Shown piece by piece: positions 9,737 to 23,108 of a stretch of 64,000 nucleotides of DNA. A program made the position numbers and the translations under genes. Position 1 is the first letter of the stretch; each line of letters begins with the position of its first letter. The stretch covers positions 3,428,417 to 3,492,416 of the forward strand of contig VZDJ01000041.1 of the NCBI GenBank assembly GCA_008694505.1, read 5' to 3'. This DNA comes from Cyanoderma ruficeps. Lineage: Eukaryota > Chordata > Aves > Passeriformes > Timaliidae. The notes beneath the pieces are model-generated. The model ran no database searches and was not told the DNA's origin. It was given only the letters and a program-made list of their open reading frames with translations.

Positions 9737-12700
9737 GAAGGACTTACATTTTTGAGGACTTTGCAGACAAATGAAACTAAGCCTTTCACCTAAAGCTGGG
9801 TAACTCTGTGTTGCCCTTTCTCAATGTAGCGAGACTGACTGAGAGGAAAAAAAGATGTTTAAACTTGCATCCTCACTCCATCCCAGTCCTCTGTCTCTAC
9901 ACTGTTCCATTACTGGAAATGGTAGGTTTCCCAAATGAATGTATGTTCCTGCCTCTTCTTCAATAGTTACTAAGGGTTCAAGAACTCTTGCCTGGAGCCA
10001 GAGAAAGGGAGTACTTTTTTGTCAATTTGACTCTGCTGTATAAACATTCTCAGGTGGACACACTGATACACTTTTAATTATAGCACTTTAGAAACTTTGA
10101 AAAAAAGAAGACATGAAAAAGTCAAATCTTTCTGTAGATTAATTGTTCATATTGGAAGAAATAATGTAGGCTCCTCTGTTCACATGGATGAGGGGGCCAC
10201 AGTCTTTTCTGACAACATTTAAGAAAGGTAAAAGGGAAATGCTAAAGATACTTTTAGAACCATTGTTCTCTAAGTGGCATGAAGACTGAGCTATTTGAAA
10301 GGACTTCAGTGCCAAATACCAATAATATTTTACATTTTAAACAAAATTCTCCTGAAGATATCATATTTTTGCTCAGTCTGACATCGGAAAAATCCTGACC
10401 CTACATATTTCTCTGTTTAAGTAAAATAAACTTATTAGATAACTTTTTTTTAAAAATGAACTTATTGGTCCACTGAATCTGAAACTTCAGCTTTTCAGAC
10501 TTATTTCAGACAGGTTATTTCAGATTTTCACAAGAACTCCACAACTAACAGTATTATGAGTAAGAGCTGTAAGAGCTGTAATTAATGTATGTAATTCTGC
10601 ACACCTCAAAGTTCTTGGAACATTTCTTTAACCTGTAAGACACACAACATCAGATAGGTAATATATGGCATGGGTCAACATGTTACTCAAACATTTGATA
10701 TGGGCTTTAGTAATGTTAATTCTTATTTTTTCTTATGCAGAAGTCCTATATTGTTCAGCAAATTCTTTACCTGACATTTCCACAGTGAATGTTTGCTTTA
10801 CATCTACAAACCTCACTAGTTTGGGACAATGCCTTTTTGTTTTTAAAATCAACAGAACCAGTCATAAGTTACCAATTTTTAAATAAATCTAGCTTTTGTG
10901 CCAAGAGAGTATATAAGAAATTTCAGCTGTGTTTAAAAGGCAAAAGCTATTGCAACTGTGCATTAAGAATTGAAAGTCATTCATAACATTCATAACATGA
11001 TTAAAATCTGAGTTTGACTGTTTTCATCTAGGCACTGTTAAGAGCAGTATGTGTTAGATAGTGCATTAGATAGTGTGTGTTAGATAGAGAGTGCACTCCC
11101 AGGTGAGGTGCATGTCAAAGAGACCCGTACAGTGCGAGAAAAGAGAAGAATGAAAATAATATTTAGAAACCAGAAGGCATGTCTAAATTTCTTAGATACA
11201 CAAAATAGTAAAATTGTCAGCAATTATTTGTAAAGCAACTCTGCCTCCTATAGAGACTTTAAAAATGTAAATTCATAATACTTGAAAATTTCCTTCTAAT
11301 GAATAATTATATTAGTGTTTTTAATAGTGCTTTATTACTAGTAATAAATAAACCCTCTCACCAACAAGCAGATAAGGATTAATATATTCAGAATGTATCT
11401 TTTCCTGAAGGCATTTTTTCAAACAAAGGAGGGAAAACAAACACTTTGTATAGGGGCCCAATTCCAATACAATGCTGAATGCAAGCTTTTTCATCTTCTG
11501 TATTGATCTGGGTTATATTAAGGATCATTTCAGGATAAGTGGCAAACATGAAGGCAAGCACAAAGGTATTTAGCCCTTAGGGATGTGTCAATCCCTAAAC
11601 CTGAAATCACTTCTACAGTATCCATCAACTGGTACAACCCCATAGAATATTTAAAAGTTTAAGGGATGCAACTTTGTGAGATTATTTAGATCAGTTTGGG
11701 AATCTGAGCAAAAGATGTATATATATTCAGGGCAGAAGTTGTATAAGAAGATAGATCAATGGATTCATTGAGCAGTCTCCTGGTCACCACTCCTATTTAG
11801 AAAACCTTTGCATGCAGGAGAGAATTCCTGAAGTTTGACTGTCTCATTGAATAACATTGTATTTTCTTTGGGTGAAAGATTAAAATATGAAATGTGCAGG
11901 TTTGGGGGTTTTTTTAGGTAAATTAATTATGAACATTCTATTACAGCTTTCATTCTTATCATACGCCACCTCCTGTAACTGCAGTGTCGCAATCTGTTTT
12001 CCCTACATTTGCAAGTGAAAGAACAACTCAAAAATAGGCACTACCAGGTCAGCAATGTTTCTGTTCTCTTAACAAGAGATATGCTTGTGTGTATAGTTTA
12101 AATCTAGACCTGAGTTTCCTTACAATTTAGGGAGGGTCAGGAGAGCATTGCAGTTCTGCAGACCGGATGCAGAGCTTCGGCTGAGATACTTGGGAGAAGG
12201 ATGTTGTGGATAGATACGTATCTCAGATTCTAATACCTTTGTGTTTCAGGATGCATTCTGCATTTGGGTGTTGCCTTGTGCTAGTTCCATATTTAAACTT
12301 CCTCTGTGGTAAAACAATTACTTAGTTTGAGATTTTAGTGAGTGAAATAAAAAGGATTCATGGGTTTTGTAAAGACAAGGTAGTGAAAGCTATAAAGAGG
12401 AAAATACACACAGAACTTGTGTGAGGAGCTTGTGAAGTTTGGAAGGCTGAAACTCTGGTTTCTGCATCCCATAAACCATATTTCCTTCAAATAATACAAA
12501 AGAAATTATTGTTGTGAAGTGTGCTCTATCCTTTTGACAAGTCACTTTCTGAAAGAGAAAACAGCATGAAGAATGCCGGTCCTAATGGCCAGTCCTAAAT
12601 GGATGGGTACGGTACAAAAAAAGGATCAGGATGTGTGATGGTATCAGGGCTGTCCAAAAGCAGCAGATGTGCCATACATGCTGTCAGGAAGTCAGAGATC

Positions 12701-12841
12701 TCAGCAGGTGCTCGTGCCTGCATTCATCATCCCTCTGCATGATAACGTGATGCCCCATTGTGACTGCTCCTGTCCTGGCTTCTAACTGCAGTCCTTAATG
12801 AGAACACTGTGAACACTCCCCCTCTATACAGGCACTTGCAC

Positions 12842-13423
12842 TGGTTTTGCCTGGGGCGGAGTTAATTTTCTCCATAGTAGCTCCTGTGGGGTTGTGATTT
12901 CGATTTGTGCTGGAAACAGTGTTGATAACACAGGGATGTGTTTGTTATAGCTGAGCAGAGCTCACACAGAGCCAAGGCCTTTTCTGACTCACCCCACCAG
13001 AGAGGAGGCCAAGGGTGCACAAAGAGCTGGGAGGGGACACAGCTGGACAACTGACCCCACTGACCAAAGGAGTATTCCAGACCACATGGCATCATGCTGA
13101 CATTTACAGCTGGGGGCAGAAGAAGGAAATGAGGGACATTTGCAGTGATGGTGTTTGTTATCTCAAGGGAGCCTTGCACGTGATGGACTGAGCCCTGCTC
13201 TCCTGGAGATGGCTGAACACCTGCCTGCCCATGGGAAGCAGTGAATGAATTCCTCATTTGGCTTTACCTGTGTGTATGGATTTTGCTTTATCTGTTAAAA
13301 TATCTCTCTTTTTCTCAACCCCTGAGTTTTCTCACTTTTTCCATTCTCTCCCCCCCTGCACTGTGAGGGATTGAGTGAACAGCAGCGTGGTGCTTAGTTG
13401 CTGGCTGTGGTTAAATCACAACA
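12842..13423 (+). mobile_element. Solo LTR of an endogenous retrovirus (songbird type)
   Basis: A 582-bp element begins TGGTTTTG and ends CACAACA (TG...CA). It strongly resembles an LTR family I know from songbird genomes. Diagnostic pieces include GGAGTTAATTTTCTCCATAG, a run around AACAGTGTTGATAACACAGG, TGGCTGAACACCTGCCTGCC, and the CTGAGTTTTCTCACTTTTTCC tail region. Flanks are TTGCAC at 12836-12841 and TTGCAG at 13424-13429, a 6-base target duplication with one mismatch, as expected of ERV2/ERVK-type integrases. The TATA position is mutated (ATTTACAGCTGGG where the family has a TATAAAGCTGGG-like site). No internal region follows, so it is a recombined solo LTR. The 131-codon minus-strand frame inside it is not a gene. 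Confidence 0.85.
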
Positions 13424-13429
13424 TTGCAG

Positions 13430-16400
13430 AGAGGCAGAGGCAGCATTTCAGTGTGAGGCTAGCAGTGTGTTATTCTGGGCTGCCTTCAGTGTCCAAAGTC
13501 ATGTGGGATAAAGGAAAGCTTGTTGACAAGGAAATAGTTTCTTGTTTCATATAACCCTCCTTGTCCCAAGAAGTTAGTTCCCAGAATTTTTTGTTTCAAT
13601 GACACAGAAATATTATCTACCTTGACCTTTTTTTTCCCCATTAAGCTTGTCTGCAGGAAGATTGTCATACACAAAAACTTTAATTTATATTCTTGTTATA
13701 TTATTACGACAGAGATGATTACATCGAATAAAGACTGTTTTATATTGAAGTGCTTTTCATTAGGTAATTTATTGATGCACTTGGTGGCACCACAAGGAAC
13801 TCCCAAGAAAAGAGAATTTTTAGCTTAATATACTACGTATGGACAGTTTCCAAGCCTATATGGCTATTGCTCATCCTTGTGTCTGAAGCAATGGTCTTTT
13901 GGCAGAAGCTTAATGGCTGCTATTCTGTTGGGCAAGCCAACTCTCTAACACTTAGAGAATTATTGTCTTAATTCTTTGCGTCTGGATGATCACAGAGAAT
14001 GTTATTAATAATAGATTGGAAATGAAAAATAAGAGGGTCTATTCATCAAAGACTCTATCCAAAGGATGTAGGAATTCTGGCCAGCTGGACTGATTGTTTT
14101 ATGCAATGATTGTGTCATTTGTACAGCGGATGCCTAATAGTAGCTGCAGAAGTCACTGAACTGCATTTTTCTCTGGAAGATGTAAGCTCTTATCAACTTT
14201 GCAAATTGCAAAGATACGTTTTCGTAGATGAGGCTGAGTTTCATAGATGAGACTGCTGTCAAGCAACTAAAGATGTCATATGACTTAATTTTATTGTATG
14301 AGTCTAAACCAAATGCAGAAAAACTGGAATAGAGAAAAAGATTGTAGCAGAAGGTAGCATGAGAAGAAAGACTCAAAAAGGTTTTGCAAATATTTTTATT
14401 GTGAAGAGTTCTTCTATCATGCATCTGGCTATGGTTCCTAGATTTACCTGAAGGGAAGACGTTTTTCATCATCTTTTGAAGAGTTTTAAAATAGCTGGCC
14501 TTTTATATACTCACTATTTACTCTTCTACAGTCTGTGGTAGGAGAGGATTTTTTGTTGTTCTGCCAACAGCATCATTTTCTCCTATACACAGCCATATAT
14601 GACAGACTCACAGGAGGAGTGGAGGGATTTGGGAAAGGTGTAGGAGTCAGACAATTGGTGTGCTGGAACAGCAGAAACCACAGGAAAAGGGAGCATGGGG
14701 CAAAGTATTTTGGAACACAATTTGCAAACAGTTATTGATGTGAACACTGATAGCCCAGATTAGTGTATGAATGTGATGGGACCACGCTCAATAACACTGA
14801 AATAGTAAATGCCCCATTATGGCAACTATCAACTGGTAAAAGCACAATAGATGAAGCTGATAAAATACTTCTGTGTTCATTAGCCTCACTATGTGGCAAA
14901 TGTGTTATAGGGCACCAAATGATAATGCTTTACCTGTCAAAGAGAAAATGTTAATGAAAATGATAGAAAGACAAATTATAAGGAAGGCAATCCATGTTCA
15001 GCCATTACAAATCCAACTAAATGTTCAGCCTACAAATACTTACTGGTGAGTCTGTGGCAAGCATCCAAAATTCTTTCTTCTGATTCAAGTGTTGAGGGGA
15101 TTTAGGTTAGGCAGCATGTTTCTTGCAACTTGACTACTTGGAGCCAAGACAGAACCATTTTGATTTTTAACTCAGGAAAACAGCTAATTCTTTTGGCCTT
15201 GAAGAATATTGGAAGGTAAATAAATGATCAAGCATTGTCAAGCATTCTTCAGCCATTTGTAATCAAGACTTGCAAAATGAAAGACACAAATAACTTGGAG
15301 TGAACTAAGCTGTAGCTTTTTAGCAGGAAAACATACTAATTTTACTTGTGTACATGTGGGTCCCTGCCTTCTGTCATAAATATGTCTTAAGGTTTTGCAT
15401 GTAACTATTTTACCTATGTTATATTTTTAATGTAACATTTTGTTAAAGTAATTACTGTTCTGCTCAGGAAAAAGCCTTTAGCTCATCAGGCACCAGTGGA
15501 TTCCAATATGTTTTTAAGAATTTCACCATTTCCCTTACTGGCCGAACCAGGATTTTAATATTCAGTCAAATAGAGTAGAACAGAAGGTACAGACTTTCAC
15601 CAACACAGAATACATTCCCTCCATAATGGTACTAGTTAACAAGCTATAGAGAGGAAGGATTCTTCTAGATCTTTCTCAAATCCTTCCAGGCAAGTCCTTC
15701 CAAACTCTAAAGAGCCCTTCCAAACTTACACTTAGAAGATCTAAGGATTCTAATTACAGCCAGGTCATCACCACTGACACAGATGGTGATGAAGATGAGC
15801 CAATGAGATCTCAGTGTGTTCCTTCTGTTTCTTATTAACCTACAGTGAGTGTAACAGACATAAGTGGCTTCGACTGATTGCATATGCCACCACAGAATAC
15901 TACGATACTCAGGATACCAGCAAAAAAATTAAACAAAAAGCTGACTGTGTAACAGATCTGATGTAAATTTGGTGCTCATTTTTAGTTTAAGGCCTCATAG
16001 CACAGATATACCTGTACAAACTCTTTGGAGTTATACCTCAAGATTCAAACCTATGTAATGCTTGTGCTCAAGAAAAATGATACGGTAGCTGGAGAGGAAT
16101 AAAAATTCAACAGCACAATAACAGGAAAAAAATGAAGATGTAAAAAGGAATGGGTTGTTTTTGAGGTCAGTGGAAATGGGGCTCTATGGCTAAACCCAGC
16201 TGGCCTGGAGGAAAAATAAGGTAAATTAAAAAATGTAAATAAGAAGTATTGCCAATTAAGTTTTAACATGATTTGGGCAAGAAAGTAGCATTGTTTAATA
16301 AAAATCTAAGTGTTAACTGGCAGGGACAAAGATACGTAAGCAGGGAGTTCTTAAATAAGCAGCACATATATTTAGTATTCTCAGCAATGTATTTCTTCCA

Positions 16401-19400
16401 AGGAGAATTTCAAAACATAGCACCATAATTTCAACAGTTGTCCCATTCTCTAGCTCAGATTTTTCTTCCCTTTTTTTCAACTTCCACATGCTTTAATCGC
16501 TTTAAATATGTTGCAGAGGGATAGTTAAATTGTTCCATAGTTAACTCTTGCAGATAGAAGTTAGGAGAGATCTGGGAAAAACAAATTTCTGAATAAAGGA
16601 AGAAAAAGCAGTAATAGAGATCAAAGTATACTTTGGGGCAAGCAGTTCTTTATGATTGTAGCAAGTGCAGCAGGTGATGCAGCTTTGCTTGCAATGAGGG
16701 TAAGGTAGGCTACTGTGCACCATCCCGAGGCCCCTTGGCATGAGTGTCACCTAGGCAGCACACACTCCCTTGCCACAGCTTGTAGGAATTGAAGAAAATA
16801 GTCTTGTGACAAACTTAGGGATGATGGGGGCCAGAGAGGCTTACCAAATTCCTTTGAGTTTTTTCTAAATAAGTAATGTCACCAAAGTGACTACTCCAGC
16901 CTTTAGATCAGTGCAGCCCCTGTGGGTAGGCTGAACTACAGGACACTTTGGGGCAGTGAATGTCTCCTGTCCTTCGCCTGGTGTTCAGATGGGAAATTGC
17001 TCATTAGTGAGTACTAACTCTGACTTAAGCTCACAAGCTTCTCTTGATTCATATCTTCTGTCCAAATGGGACTTGAGAGCCTTGGGCAATCCATGAGCCA
17101 TTGAAGTTGCACTGCTGCTACTGTGTCATACAGTGTGGTATGGATTAGCAGTGGCACCCTGTGCAGTGGTCTGACCCTCAGCCACCGGAGGGATGTGGTG
17201 GGACTGAAGGGCTACAGAAGGATTCAGCTGTCCGTCTAAACTGGCCTCAGCTGGGAGAAGGAGGCAGTGGGTCTAGTGGAACCACCTGCCTGTGGACCAG
17301 TGCTGATGTCCCCGCTCTTCAGGTGTCAGGGGAGTTGCTTTTTGTGATACGGAGATTTTGGTATGATGCTCAAAGACTCTGAAATATTATGCATATTGAA
17401 TAATATATGTAATAGATATTGCATATGATTAACATGATATTGCCAAAATAAATTTTAATTTCATTTATTTTGAAGTTAAAACCAATTTAAAATATTGAAT
17501 GATTAGGATACACTCTGTAGAGTAGACTTTTGCATATTATCCAAACAGAAAATCCAGCAATTAGACATGGAGCCAGGGAGTTGTATAACCACAGTTATTG
17601 GTTCAGAGCAGTTCACGGGAATATTTTTGTTTTTAAATCTAACTGCCCTAGTGGCTGGAATGAATGTACTATGAATGTTCACATTCACAGTACCATCTAT
17701 GTCTAACCTATGTGTTTGAGTCAATATGAAGCCAGTGCATTCTCACATACTTCCAGACTTTGGTGTCTGTTGGGACCCAGGGCTGCAGTACCTTTGTGCT
17801 CCCTCTTCTGTGCAGGGCTGCATAAAACAGGGCAATCAGGGTCGCACATTCAGCTGCTTTTGATGCACTTCCCCTACTTTAAATTCATGTTGTTAAGAAC
17901 ATAATCCACATGGTGGCCAGCTGGCATGAACTTCAAATCTTCCAGGTGTTACTTTTAACTGTTTCTAAGAAAAATAGCTTGTCACTCCTTCCCATAAAAA
18001 AGGTGTAAGCCTCCCCTCAACCCCAACAAACAAGTTTAGTTGAAATGGGACAGAAAGATAGCTATGAATTTTAGAGTTTACTTTCAGAGGTTAGTAGAGT
18101 ATGACAAAAGCATTTAGAATGTAATTGGTGAAGTGAATCCAAACAGAAGGACATACTTTGTGAAATAAAACATAACATTGCCCTATCTTATTACTCAGGT
18201 CAGATTGTAAAATGTTTTTTGTGTGACTATAATGGATTCTGCCATTAGCAGATGCATATGCAGAGTACATACACCTTGACCTAGGAGATAATTAACAGGA
18301 ACAGAAAGCAAGATGACCAAAACCCCCTGGTTCCTCTCTGCTGCACTGTATCATCCCTTCCAGGTGTCATAGAATGCAGTATTATCAACCAGTATTAAGA
18401 AAAGGTTTAATCTCAAGCCTCAGGATCTGCCAGCTTCTGCATTGCTCTATAAATCATCCTTTCTTCTTAGCAGAGCTTGGCTGGGTATTAAAGAGGTGTT
18501 TATATCCAAGCTTCAAAGTCAGCACTTGCTGATACAATTAACTAATCTACAGCTCTCAAAGCTGAAGCTAGTTGTTTATTTTTAGGTAGAACTACTTTTC
18601 ATCTAAAAGTACTGATTTATCAAAATTTGAGTGTTTTGTGGGGAGATATTTTAGCAAAAATTGAATAGAACTGTCTGCTGAGGAGGTATGAGGAGAATCT
18701 GCCAGCTTGATGGAGCAAGGAGAAACGGCAAGTTGAGAACCCACAGCTCTGGAGCCAGGCATGTGGCTCTTTGCAAACTTGGCTTTCCTGTTCTCAGCTT
18801 TTACAAACCACACCTCAGGACTGCCAGCAGCCAGCAGTAGGGAAATCCTTAGTGTTCAGCCCTGAACTGCCCAGCCACACCAAATATTGGTGTACCAAGG
18901 CTTCGGGAACATGAGGGAACTTCATGAAAAGGCAAAAACACAAAGAGATCTGTACTTTTGGGAACCATTATTTTGAAATTTCTTTGCTGTGACAATTTGA
19001 GCTTTTAGTCTGAAAGAGAAGGGGCTTTTTACATTCTCTCAGCAGAAAAATTCCTGTGACTAGACAATAATATCTGCAAATGTATGTATACAGCATTAGC
19101 TTTCCTTTTCCTCAGCTATATGTGCACAGGGCTTCTTAAACCCTTAAACCATGTCTTTTCAGACATGAAAAGAGAGGTTATGAGAAACACAGCAGTAGTC
19201 ACCAAGGGAAAATGCTGACAAGCAGTATGGTATGGACTAAACCAAATAGAAATCCCACATTGCAGTTACAACATTTTGGGAAGGAATTTAAGAATGCATG
19301 CATTAGTAGATGCTGTTCACAGGAGCCTTGGGGTACATCACACCCCTGTCCTGCTCTCTACATCTCTGGGTTGCTGCATTTAAGACTTGCAGTTTCACCT

Positions 19401-19585
19401 TGTTGTACTTGCCTTTGGACAAACCACAAACAGAGCACTTTCTCTGTTCCTCTGGACAGTGACTTTAAAGATCTAGGGTCAGAAGCTGTAAAATAACTAC
19501 TCTCAGTTCCCTGAACAAGCTTTCTATTGAATTGTCTCCTTTGTTTTAACCCAAGGAGAGTACTCATCCCTGTAATTTACAACTC
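13430..19585. other. Unique AT-rich sequence
   Basis: No gene, RNA or mobile element is recognised. Open frames are at most about 112 codons (14134-14472, minus) and look random. The 17140-17340 section is GC-richer but has no recognisable coding content. Confidence 0.5.
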
Positions 19586-19680
19586 CTCCTACTATTCAAG
19601 GTATACTTGAACTAAAACCTCCTACTATTCAAGGTATACTTGAACTACAACCTCCTACTATTCAAGGTATTTTGAAACTA
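19586..19680 (+). repeat. 33-bp tandem repeat, about three copies
   Basis: The unit begins CTCCTACTATTCAAGGTATA and starts at 19586, 19619 and 19652, an exact 33-base period. The first two copies differ at one base. The third diverges after GGTATT. This is a short, recent minisatellite in unique sequence. Confidence 0.9.
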
Positions 19681-21739
19681 TAAAGCATTGTTTTAAATAT
19701 TGTTTTATACTGAAGAGTTATATAAAATAAGACAGATGCTTACAAAGGTAACTTAAATAGTTCTCTACGCAATTACACTACTATAATTGCACTGCTAAGG
19801 TAATATTTGTATGACTTACCCAGGATGAGCTTTGTTTGTTTTCCCCCTAAAGCTCTAACTCTTTTCAAGTGACACAATGATGTAATTCTTGGTTAGGTTA
19901 CAGTACTGTGTTTACTAGGACTTGAAACTTTCAGTATTTAGGTACTCTGATCAGTAAAGAATGAAAATTTGATTGATACAGTATGGATCAGTGGTCCCTT
20001 TCAGACTTGGCCTTCTGTCTCTTATAAGCACTTTCTATTGTGTTCAGTGCAGTTTACTGTTTTGGTGTCTATATTCAAGATGCTTCAGGACCTGTCTCTG
20101 CTTATCTAAAACATCCTATAAAGTGCCAGGAGGAAGAGTGCAGTGAGTAAGCTGAGGTGCAGAACAATTATCCAAAGGATGCTGCTCACTAACCTTGTGT
20201 TGCTTTCCCAGTAATCTGGGAAATCCTGAAAATCCTACTGTGCTTATCAGACATTCCTCGAACTATGCTGGCCAATAACATAAGATTTTTAATTCTTGAG
20301 TGGCCAAAATATGCATATTTGTACAGTGGGGAGTTGGGAAGAAATGTGGGAAAGGTGCACATGTAGAATTGCAGTTCCTAATATATGTTCCTGGCTTTTG
20401 GTAACCTGAAGTTTATGAATGTCTAAAGACAGAGTTTGTGTGATATTAGTTTTTAAAATGAGAAGCATTCTTATCTTTTTACAAATTTAGGAGCCTGTTT
20501 GGAGACATACAAGAGTATATAGGGGTTGGTTCTTCACTTTTGATCTGGACTTTGCTTCTTTCATTTTATGCAAAATTTCCACAGTCTGTGTCAGGCTGTG
20601 AAGTTCTTCTCTCAACCAGGAGTTTGGAAAGTACTTATTCAGAAAATTTCTTATGATCTTAAATTATGTAGAATTTAATACTGGCATCCCAGGATCTAGA
20701 ATGAATGCCTTTAATGTTCAAAATTTTATAACTTTCCCTTCTATCTTTCTAGTATTTAAATAGTTTATTTCCATATTGCCTACAATACTCTTGCATTTGT
20801 GTAAAAGTTGCTACTACTGGTCTTTTATGGCTGAAATATTGAGAGTTGTATTCAAATTTTAGTTTAAACTTGGAATAATTAAACCACATTTCTGCGTTTT
20901 TCTCAATAGTGGAGGATATTTGACTCCCAAATTATAAAACAGTTGGACATATTTTACTATTTTAGTGCCACATATGTTCCCTTGTCTATTTTTGAATGCA
21001 AATAATCTTTTAAAGAAAGCCGGTGCTGTGAATACCATGTAATGTCATGTGAACTTTGCACTGGAGATAAATAGAATGGGGTGACATTTCCATAACTGTG
21101 GGAGAATAGTCTGGAAAGGTTAGACAGGATTACCTTTTTTTGTTTGAATACATAAAATTGATCAGGTCGCAGTCAGTGGAGGTCATCCATTTGGGGCTTG
21201 GGCTCACTGGACCATATCCAAAACCAACTGATGTACTTTCCTCTACCCACTTGTGTCTGCCTGTGGGGACAGAAAATCCTGGTTGCTGAGTACAGAGGCC
21301 AAGCAGTGTTAGATTCAAACCAAAATTTAAAACAGATGGTGCCCCACGCTGACACTGACCTTCAGCACACTCTCATGGCTTTTCTCATCACCCTTGTGTG
21401 CTGCATGTGATATGACCCCATGTACAGACCAGTTGCATTCCTTTGCTTTGTTCTGTACCCTCTGCCTGTCACATGTTACTTCTGGTTTTACACAGAAATT
21501 ATTGTGTCTCTGGCTGAGGGCAGCATAGAGGAATTGGAAGGGTGCCTGCTAGCCTCATTGGCAAAATCGGGGCATAAAGAGAAATCAGAGCCAATTAATG
21601 AATAATACTATTAACATTTTGCTAAATACACTATTTGGTCTCTGCCTTTTTACTGTTTCCAGTATAAAACCTTTAATTTATTTCATCACATGTCCAAAGC
21701 CCAGCACACCACTCCAGAGAGAAACAACCCCTGTGGTGC
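19681..21739. other. Unique AT-rich sequence
   Basis: No gene or repeat family is recognised. Several short overlapping open frames near 21130-21410 are chance frames. Confidence 0.5.
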
Positions 21740-22075
21740 ACCGGGGACTGCACAGACCCCTCTCCCGGTCCCAACCCGCTAGCCAGAGGCTTTCCGTGTT
21801 TCAGCCCCCGGACACCCGAGCTGCAGCGCAGAGGGGAACAGGGAACACCACCAGCATGAACCTGAGGAGTTAATGCGGCTCCTTGTCGGGCTTGTGCGGG
21901 TGCCGGGGGACACCTCGTGGGCAGCCAGGGAAGCTCGCCCGCTCCGGCCGCTGGCAGCCCGCGCCTGCCGCCCTCCGCCAGGCACCCGCCGGACACCGGG
22001 ACGAGCCCGGCCTCGCTGGACAGAGAGGAGGGACCTCCCTGCTGCCAGCTGAGCTGGGCGAGCTGCGGGACTCCA
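21740..22075. promoter_or_regulatory. Isolated CpG-rich patch
   Basis: About 330 bases are GC-rich with many CpG, inside AT-rich surroundings. Overlapping open frames on both strands (21673-21996 minus, 21779-22162 minus, 21883-22131 plus) reflect composition, and none resembles a known protein. The patch ends just before a CR1 3' end. It could be a promoter or first exon of an unseen gene or lncRNA, or part of an unrecognised repeat. No TATA or initiator can be assigned with confidence. Confidence 0.4.
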
Positions 22076-22189
22076 GGGCTTATGAAAAAAAGTCACATTT
22101 CTGCAATGAGTGTGCACTGACAGAGACTTAGTCTCTCTTTGACATGCATCTGGGAGCCACATCCATCAGCCTCAACAAAGCTCAGGCAC

Positions 22190-22423
22190 GAAACTGAGTT
22201 AGGGGATATTTAGGGTGGGTATCAGGAAAAAGGTATTTCACCCAGAGCGTCGTTGGGCACTGGCACAGGCTCTCCAGGGACTGGTCACACCCCAAGCCTA
22301 ACAGAGCTCAAGAAGTGTTTGGACAATGCTCTCAGGCACATGGTGTGATTCTTGGGATGCCCTGTGCAGGGCCAGGAGTCGACTCGATGGTCCTTCTAAT
22401 TCAGCATGTTCTATGATTCTGTG
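22190..22423 (+). mobile_element. CR1 LINE 3' end (first of two)
   Basis: Plus-orientation CR1 3' region: GGTATCAGGAAAAAGGTATT, then a CACCCAGAGCGTCGTTGGGC-like block, then AAGTGTTTGGACAATGCTCTC, then GGTCCTTCTAATTCAGCATG. It ends in the hallmark 8-base terminal repeats GTTCTATG ATTCTGTG at 22408-22423. The copy is 5'-truncated, as is usual for CR1, and carries no ORF. It is dead as a mobile element. Confidence 0.88.
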
Positions 22424-22569
22424 AAAGTTGCTCCATGTGAAGGGTGTTTTGTGTCGGCAGGGAAGTGGACAGCGTGTAACTTGCATCAGGACACAGGGAT
22501 AAAAACCTGCCTTGGAAGTGTGACCTAAGCCAGGGAGCACAACAAAGCCTCTCAAGCTGGATGCTGTTG

Positions 22570-23108
22570 GCATTCAGAGATTTGAATGCTGCACCTCAAA
22601 TACCATGTTCAGTTTTGGGCCCCTCTCTACAAGACAAGAGTTTGAAGTTCTAGAGTGTGTCCAGAGTAGGACGATGAAGCTGGTGAATTGGCTGGAGCAC
22701 TAGTCTGATGAGGAACGACTGAGGGAGCTGGGGTGGTTTAGCCTGGAGAAAAGGAGGCACAGGTGGGATCTTATTGCCCTCTACAACCACCTGAAAGGAA
22801 GTTGTATAAAGGTGAAGATTGGTCTCTTCTCCTAAATTATAGATGGTAGGACAAATGGAAATGGCCTCAAGTTCCACCAGGGCAAGTTTAGATTGGATAT
22901 TAGGAAAAATTTCTTCATTGAGTAGTCAGACATTGAAAAAAGTTGCCCAGGCAAGTGATGGAATTACCATCCCTGGAAGTTTTCAATAAACATGTAATTG
23001 TGGCACCTGGGAACATGGTTGAGTGGTGAACATGGAAGTGCTGGGTTAAGGGTTGGACTCAATGACTTTAAAGGTCTTTTCCAAGATTAATAATTCTGTG
23101 ATTCCATG
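22570..23108 (+). mobile_element. CR1 LINE 3' end (second copy)
   Basis: This 5'-truncated CR1 has the same orientation and starts about 147 bases after the previous copy. Recognisable parts in order are the CCATGTTCAGTTTTGGGCCC segment near 22602-22621, the GATGAGGAACGACTGAGGGA segment near 22708-22727, TTTAGCCTGGAGAAAAGGAG (22738-22757), the CTCAAGTTCCACCAGGGC region near 22866, and a terminal block GGACTCAATGACTTTAAAGG. It finishes in ATTCTGTG ATTCCATG at 23093-23108. It spans the end of the reverse-transcriptase ORF and the 3' UTR but is riddled with stops. The two adjacent copies are independent insertions or a tandem remnant. Confidence 0.9.

Larger units (their letters stand above)
7899..12835. 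other. Unique AT-rich sequence with a G/T-rich tract
   Basis: No gene is recognised. It contains the G/T tract at 9044-9123, a small perfect hairpin at 9007-9031, TTAGATAG repeats at 11054-11087 (three copies), and one fairly long open frame (9230-9736), listed separately. Confidence 0.5.

Noticed and set aside
12862..13257. 131-codon minus frame
   Set aside because: It lies wholly inside the solo LTR, antisense to it, and resembles no retroviral protein.
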